The notes under the pieces: model-generated | What the model was told of the DNA's origin: nothing | What the model saw: the letters and a program-made list of their open reading frames with translations, nothing else | Database searches by the model: none | Origin: Malachius bipustulatus | Taxonomy: Eukaryota > Arthropoda > Insecta > Coleoptera > Melyridae | NCBI GenBank assembly: GCA_910589415.1 | Contig: OU342633.1 | Span: 19,382,858 to 19,446,857, forward strand | Direction: 5' to 3' | Length of the DNA: 64,000 bases | Shown here: in pieces, positions 60,662 through 64,000 of the stretch | How positions within the stretch are numbered: position 1 is the stretch's first letter | Layout: the number at the start of each line of letters is the position of its first letter | Program-made: the position numbers and the translations under genes

Positions 60662-61061
60662 CAAAAAAAAATTATAATACGACACTGAATTATTATAAAT
60701 ATTTCATGACACTCTGTTATTCATTATAGGATGAAGACACTGATGCATTTATTATCATGGTATTAATAATTATTGCTGCCCCACTCAATAATAAAGACTC
60801 TCTATCCATGTTTTAATATTCTCTCTACAGCAATGCAATAAGTTGAAGTTGTAGTTAAAATGGGAAAAATAATCAGAGTTAACCTAAAATATGCTCGTCA
60901 AAAGCCCATATGGCTTCCTAAATAAATGACAGAAATTTGGAAGGTTGCAAGCAAACAAATTTTTAGTTCAATTATTTACTGTCCTAAATTTAGTATCCTA
61001 AAAAATTGACTAAAACTTGTACTAAAAAATGCATCGTTACATATGGGCTTTAATCGTACCA

Positions 61062-62072
61062 TAGCGTTGTAGATGTCTAGAGTACAGTAAATATTGTTTG
61101 AAAAAAGTTTTTACAAAGCTAGGAAGTGCCGTGATCTCGTTTGTGGCGACTTCATAAAACTATATACAGACATTTTGCGTGCCTCGTGAATTCCTCTACA
61201 ATGTTATTGTTAATTAGGTACCTAAATTTAAATTCAATGAAATATTGTCAATACCATATACCAACGCTTCTATAAAAATCTGTTTGATGTGATGGCTGGG
61301 CTGAGTCCAATCAATTACAAACAATGCTCATTAATAAATTTTGCAATAATAATTATTTGCAAAAAATTAAAATGCAATTTGAAAATTTATTTAAAAATAT
61401 GAGCATGAAATATCAGAGCAGTCGACTGTCTTCTTTCCGTTTTCTTTAATATTAGAATTAAAATTGTAGGGTAATTTTAGAATTGTTATTATTATCAGTT
61501 CCTCCAAACTAATTTTTGAATTCAGTGCGCTGTGTGCTGGAACGCAGCAGCAGAAAGCTTTGAATGTTGGAACTTGGAAGTTGGAACCGGAACTACCTAT
61601 AGATATAGAAAAGGTTGGAACACATAACTGTACTGCGCACGCTCAGAAAAGTTTTGATGAAGTAAGAAAAAAGTAAGGGGTTCAAATTCAAAACATTAAT
61701 TAATTATGTTTTAACTTAAAATCAGGGGCTGTTAATTAATTAACAGCCCCTGATGTTTTATAAATCGAAATTTGTAGTAAAATTTTTTGGATAAAGTGGA
61801 ATATGTAAATCAAAAACATTTTTGTGGTACTTATGTAGTATTTTGTATAAATTAAGTCAAGAATTTGATAATTAAAGAGCCAGATTTCTGGAGAAATCGC
61901 GAAATATTCTGGATTTCTCATATTTGTTTACCTCCTCAATTTTTATGATAACTCGGCCAGTCATGGAAATGTCTCTGGACACATTTCTACCAAATACCAG
62001 AATGGTTCTGCGTTATACGCATATTCGAGATTGCGTGGACTATCAGACATTTCTGACTCCATGGCGAACGGG
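61062..62072. other. AT-rich stretch with a large palindrome
   Basis: No gene was seen. It holds the 34-bp palindrome reported separately and a GGAAC/TTGGAA-rich segment (61550-61625). Confidence 0.4.
61721..61754. repeat. Perfect 34-bp palindrome
   Basis: The half site ATCAGGGGCTGTTAATT is followed directly by its exact complement AATTAACAGCCCCTGAT with no spacer. CAGGGGC is a common start of hAT transposon ends, so this may be two transposon ends joined head to head, or the remains of a foldback element. Confidence 0.9.
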
Positions 62073-62291
62073 TATATAATACGAGCTGTCACTCTAGCAT
62101 TTAGTTGTTGCAATTGGAAAAGAGAAGAAATACATGAGTGTCAAGCCAAGGCCAAGACTGCCAAGTGAAATGAAAGAGCATTGTTGTGTATTAGTGGTGT
62201 CTGTGTATGTAAATAAGAGAACAGCTGATTACTTAGATTTTCAGATTTTTTTATAGTTTTATAAGTTATAGTTGTGTTAAAGCAGAATAAA
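62073..62291 (+). promoter_or_regulatory. TATA box to AATAAA unit, possible solo LTR or short gene
   Basis: TATATAAT at 62073-62080 is followed about 30 bases later by an initiator-like CATTTAGTTG, and AATAAA occurs at 62286-62291. Between them an ATG at about 62131 opens a 41-codon basic frame beginning MSVKPRPRLPSEMKEHCC. A TATA box and poly(A) signal about 200 bp apart with no real gene is the layout of an LTR's promoter and R region. No matching LTR, TG...CA ends or 5-bp duplication could be established. Confidence 0.3.
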
Positions 62292-63451
62292 GAATTTTTT
62301 AAGACTTTTAATTTGGTATTAATAAAGTGTAAGACGGTAATAATATTATATCACCATCTCACAAATTTTGGTACAATTCAAATAAAAATTTTAGGGGATG
62401 GGAATAGTTAATAAAATATTTTCAAGGGTCAGTCTCGTCAATAAAAATGCAATAAAATAATAAATCAGGCCGCTTTAGAATTGTGCCCCCCCCCCCCTCG
62501 GAGGGGGATCAGTATAGCCCAAATTAAAAGCATTGAACAAATTTCATTTGTATTTATTAATAATTATTCAAACTCAGTTTTTCAGCCTTTTAAAGCATTT
62601 TGTTAAATAATGTTGGCTGGGTGATTGCACCCCTGCGGCCCCCAATTCAATTCAATTCAATATTTTAATGATAATAACAAAGTTAATCAACTTCAGGTAT
62701 ATTCATTGAAGGGAAAAGGGAAGGTTAATAAAGAAAATTCTTGACGACTAACAATACCAACCTATTTTAAAGCTTAGAAATATGACTAATCGCCAGTTGG
62801 AAATTTCCTTTTTTACTGAAAACTCATCGTGCGATATTATGTATATTATGTTGAGAGTAAAGTCTGACACTGGGTACAGCTGGTAAATTTGTGGGGACTA
62901 TGTAAATCTGACCCGGTCGCAACAAGTCAAGCGCTGCATGGGTATCGGTGTCCACCAATTTACAGTTTGGTGGTGTCCACAAGTGTAGAGATGTATTATA
63001 CCAAATATCGTTGCTTCCTAGAAGTGCAGTCTTTGGAATTCGCTATCAGGACCAGGACATATGTCTCCCTCCCTGGTCTATTTCATATTACCAGTTTAAA
63101 TCGAGAGAAAACAAGCAGTTACACACCAAACTACCTCCACAGCATTCCTAACTAGACTTATAATACATGGGTTGGCCTTCGTGGAGGTACTTTTTGCAAG
63201 ATAAAATGAACACTTGTTAGTTTTTCTTAATTTTCATTCATAATAATTTCATAATCATGTACAAAAAATTACCTTGACGGGTGTTCAACCATAACAAAAT
63301 AAGGTGTGCCAAGGACAATACTATTGTTGACCTATTATTATCTACTTATTTCTATAATAAAACCACACACATAGATACCTACTCCTCTAATTTATATCGT
63401 ATCTCTCTCATTATTGAAATCAATCAGTTTGACATCAGTTTTTACTAAATT
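62292..63451. other. Intergenic stretch before the last gene
   Basis: A run of 13-14 C near 62487-62500 is followed by CTCGGAGGGGG. Unsupported frames at 62889-63155 show no domain. TCAGTT-type initiator words (near 63422-63440) precede the downstream gene. Confidence 0.4.
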
Positions 63452-63530
63452 ATGAGTACAACTTTAGAAGATCGTATCAAAATTTTAGTGGCAAGAGCAG
63501 AACAAAACTTACCAGCACCACGAGTCCAAA

Positions 63531-64000
63531 ATGGTGATGGATCAATTTGTTACCACTTACAGAAAAGACTACTTATGGCCTTACGTCAAAACAATCGGCA
63601 TAAGACCGCAATCTGAACAGCTTTACCAACCTTCTTCGGCAAGAGATCATGTACCTTGTGAATGCCACTTGCTAATCGAACCACCAAAAACAGCGAAACA
63701 GCAAGTATTAGGTCCGAACGCTCTGGAAGAACAAGCATGGAGCAGACTAGGACCGATGGGACCTCTGCTAGACCCGAAAATATACCCGGCGAGGGTAGGT
63801 GCGAGTCCGGAATCGAACGTAAGCAGATATAATCAACCGAACGTGTTCTTGGAGAAGCTCAAAGAGAAATATCCTTTCATATACGAGTGTCTGAGGACGG
63901 CACCTCCGGATGATCTGATTTCCCGAATCAACAGGGACCGTCTAAGGTCAACCTATCAAGTAGATTTCTGTAAAATGGAGGAGTATCCTTCGGCCCCTTA
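63531..64000 (+). CDS. 5' part of an unrecognised protein gene, running off the window
   Basis: From an ATG at 63531 (context AAAATGG, a good start context) the frame is open to the window end, 156 codons. It begins MVMDQFVTTYRKDYLWPYVK and later contains VPCECHLLIEPPKTAKQQ, RLGPMGPLLDPKIYPARVG and FLEKLKEKYPFIYECLRTAP. Composition rises in GC and is Pro/Tyr-rich, clearly coding-like. I do not recognise the family; short TTYRKDY-Trp-Pro motifs recall axonemal or sperm microtubule inner proteins, but this is only an impression. An earlier ATG at 63452 opens a 54-codon frame (start MSTTLEDRIKILVARAEQNL) that overlaps the main frame by 86 bases. It would join it if the AAAA run at 63528-63531 were one base shorter. 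Either it is an overlapping upstream frame, or the true N-terminus is separated by a one-base error or mutation. Confidence 0.65.
   Translation, partial: MVMDQFVTTYRKDYLWPYVKTIGIRPQSEQLYQPSSARDHVPCECHLLIEPPKTAKQQVLGPNALEEQAWSRLGPMGPLLDPKIYPARVGASPESNVSRYNQPNVFLEKLKEKYPFIYECLRTAPPDDLISRINRDRLRSTYQVDFCKMEEYPSAP

Larger units (their letters stand above)
57554..61049 (+). mobile_element. PIF/Harbinger-like DNA transposon, ~3.5 kb, defective
   Basis: Terminal inverted repeats of about 68 bp begin AGCCCATATGTAACGATCCA at the left, with a nearly identical complement at the right (about 60982-61049). They are flanked by TTA on both sides (57551-57553 and 61050-61052). A 3-bp TWA duplication plus a Myb/SANT-like (MADF) accessory gene is the combination expected of the PIF/Harbinger superfamily. 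The MADF gene lies at 60060-60661. The DDE nuclease gene is not recognisable in 57.6-59.3 kb, so the element is defective. It also contains a 561-bp hAT-type MITE at 59297-59857. Confidence 0.8.
57164..61061 (+). mobile_element. TA-flanked MITE, copy B, split by a Harbinger-like insertion
   Basis: The left part 57164-57553 and the right remnant 61053-61061 together equal copy A (49938-50340). The element begins TAGTACGATT after TA (57162-57163) and ends AATCGTACCA before TA (61062-61063). The break lies exactly at a TTA, where copy A reads AAAGTTAATCCTACTA uninterrupted. Copy B therefore shows the target before and after insertion of the 3.5-kb element. Confidence 0.82.

Noticed and set aside
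62487..62500. Long C run as a telomeric or regulatory G-quadruplex signal
   Set aside because: It is a single homopolymer run, not the repeated short G tracts of a quadruplex, and could be an alignment or assembly-prone site.

Overview
The window looks like nuclear DNA from an insect. It is AT-rich and gene-poor, with genes split by very short introns (about 58-77 bp) plus one intron of several kb. It carries decayed Jockey-like LINE sequence and many miniature inverted-repeat elements with TA, TTA or 8-bp target duplications. The two well-preserved genes are animal genes. I cannot fix the order from sequence alone; the frequent TAGGTACCTA-type words are only a weak hint.

The first ~46 kb holds little recognisable coding sequence. 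I see relics of a gag-like CCHC protein (4.0-7.9 kb), a candidate two-exon start of an unknown minus-strand gene (14.4-15.6 kb), and GC-rich islands of unknown role (17.0, 22.3 and 25.4 kb). There is also an ATG-less open stretch (27.6-27.9 kb), a broken LINE reverse transcriptase (28.7-29.6 kb) and one well-spliced candidate plus-strand exon (36.72-36.91 kb). Between them lie several long-arm inverted-repeat (foldback) elements, at 22.7, 35.4, 38.1, 40.2 and 43.0 kb. Several have ends beginning CAG and flanking TA, as expected of Tc1/mariner-derived MITEs.

The right-hand third carries the real genes. A complete doublecortin-like kinase lies on the minus strand (51,761 to 46,224): nine coding exons, 604 residues, two doublecortin repeats and a Ser/Thr kinase domain. 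A complete mitochondrial NADPH:adrenodoxin oxidoreductase lies on the minus strand (56,371 to 54,533): four coding exons, 462 residues, one GC-AG intron. The 5' part of an unrecognised plus-strand gene begins near 63.45-63.53 kb and runs off the window end. The three are not obviously linked in function: microtubule-associated kinase signalling, mitochondrial electron supply to P450s or Fe-S assembly, and unknown.

Between the reductase and the last gene is a readable stack of nested transposons. A ~400-bp TA-flanked MITE (second copy in kinase intron 1) was hit by a 3.5-kb PIF/Harbinger-like element (TTA duplication, ~68-bp inverted ends, frameshifted MADF/Myb-SANT gene). That element was in turn hit by a 561-bp hAT-type MITE with a perfect 8-bp duplication. 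I did not find a convincing new biological system. The most useful leads are this insertion stack, the GC-AG intron, the frame-preserving 63-nt intron inside the kinase's second doublecortin repeat, and the frame break at the start of the last gene.
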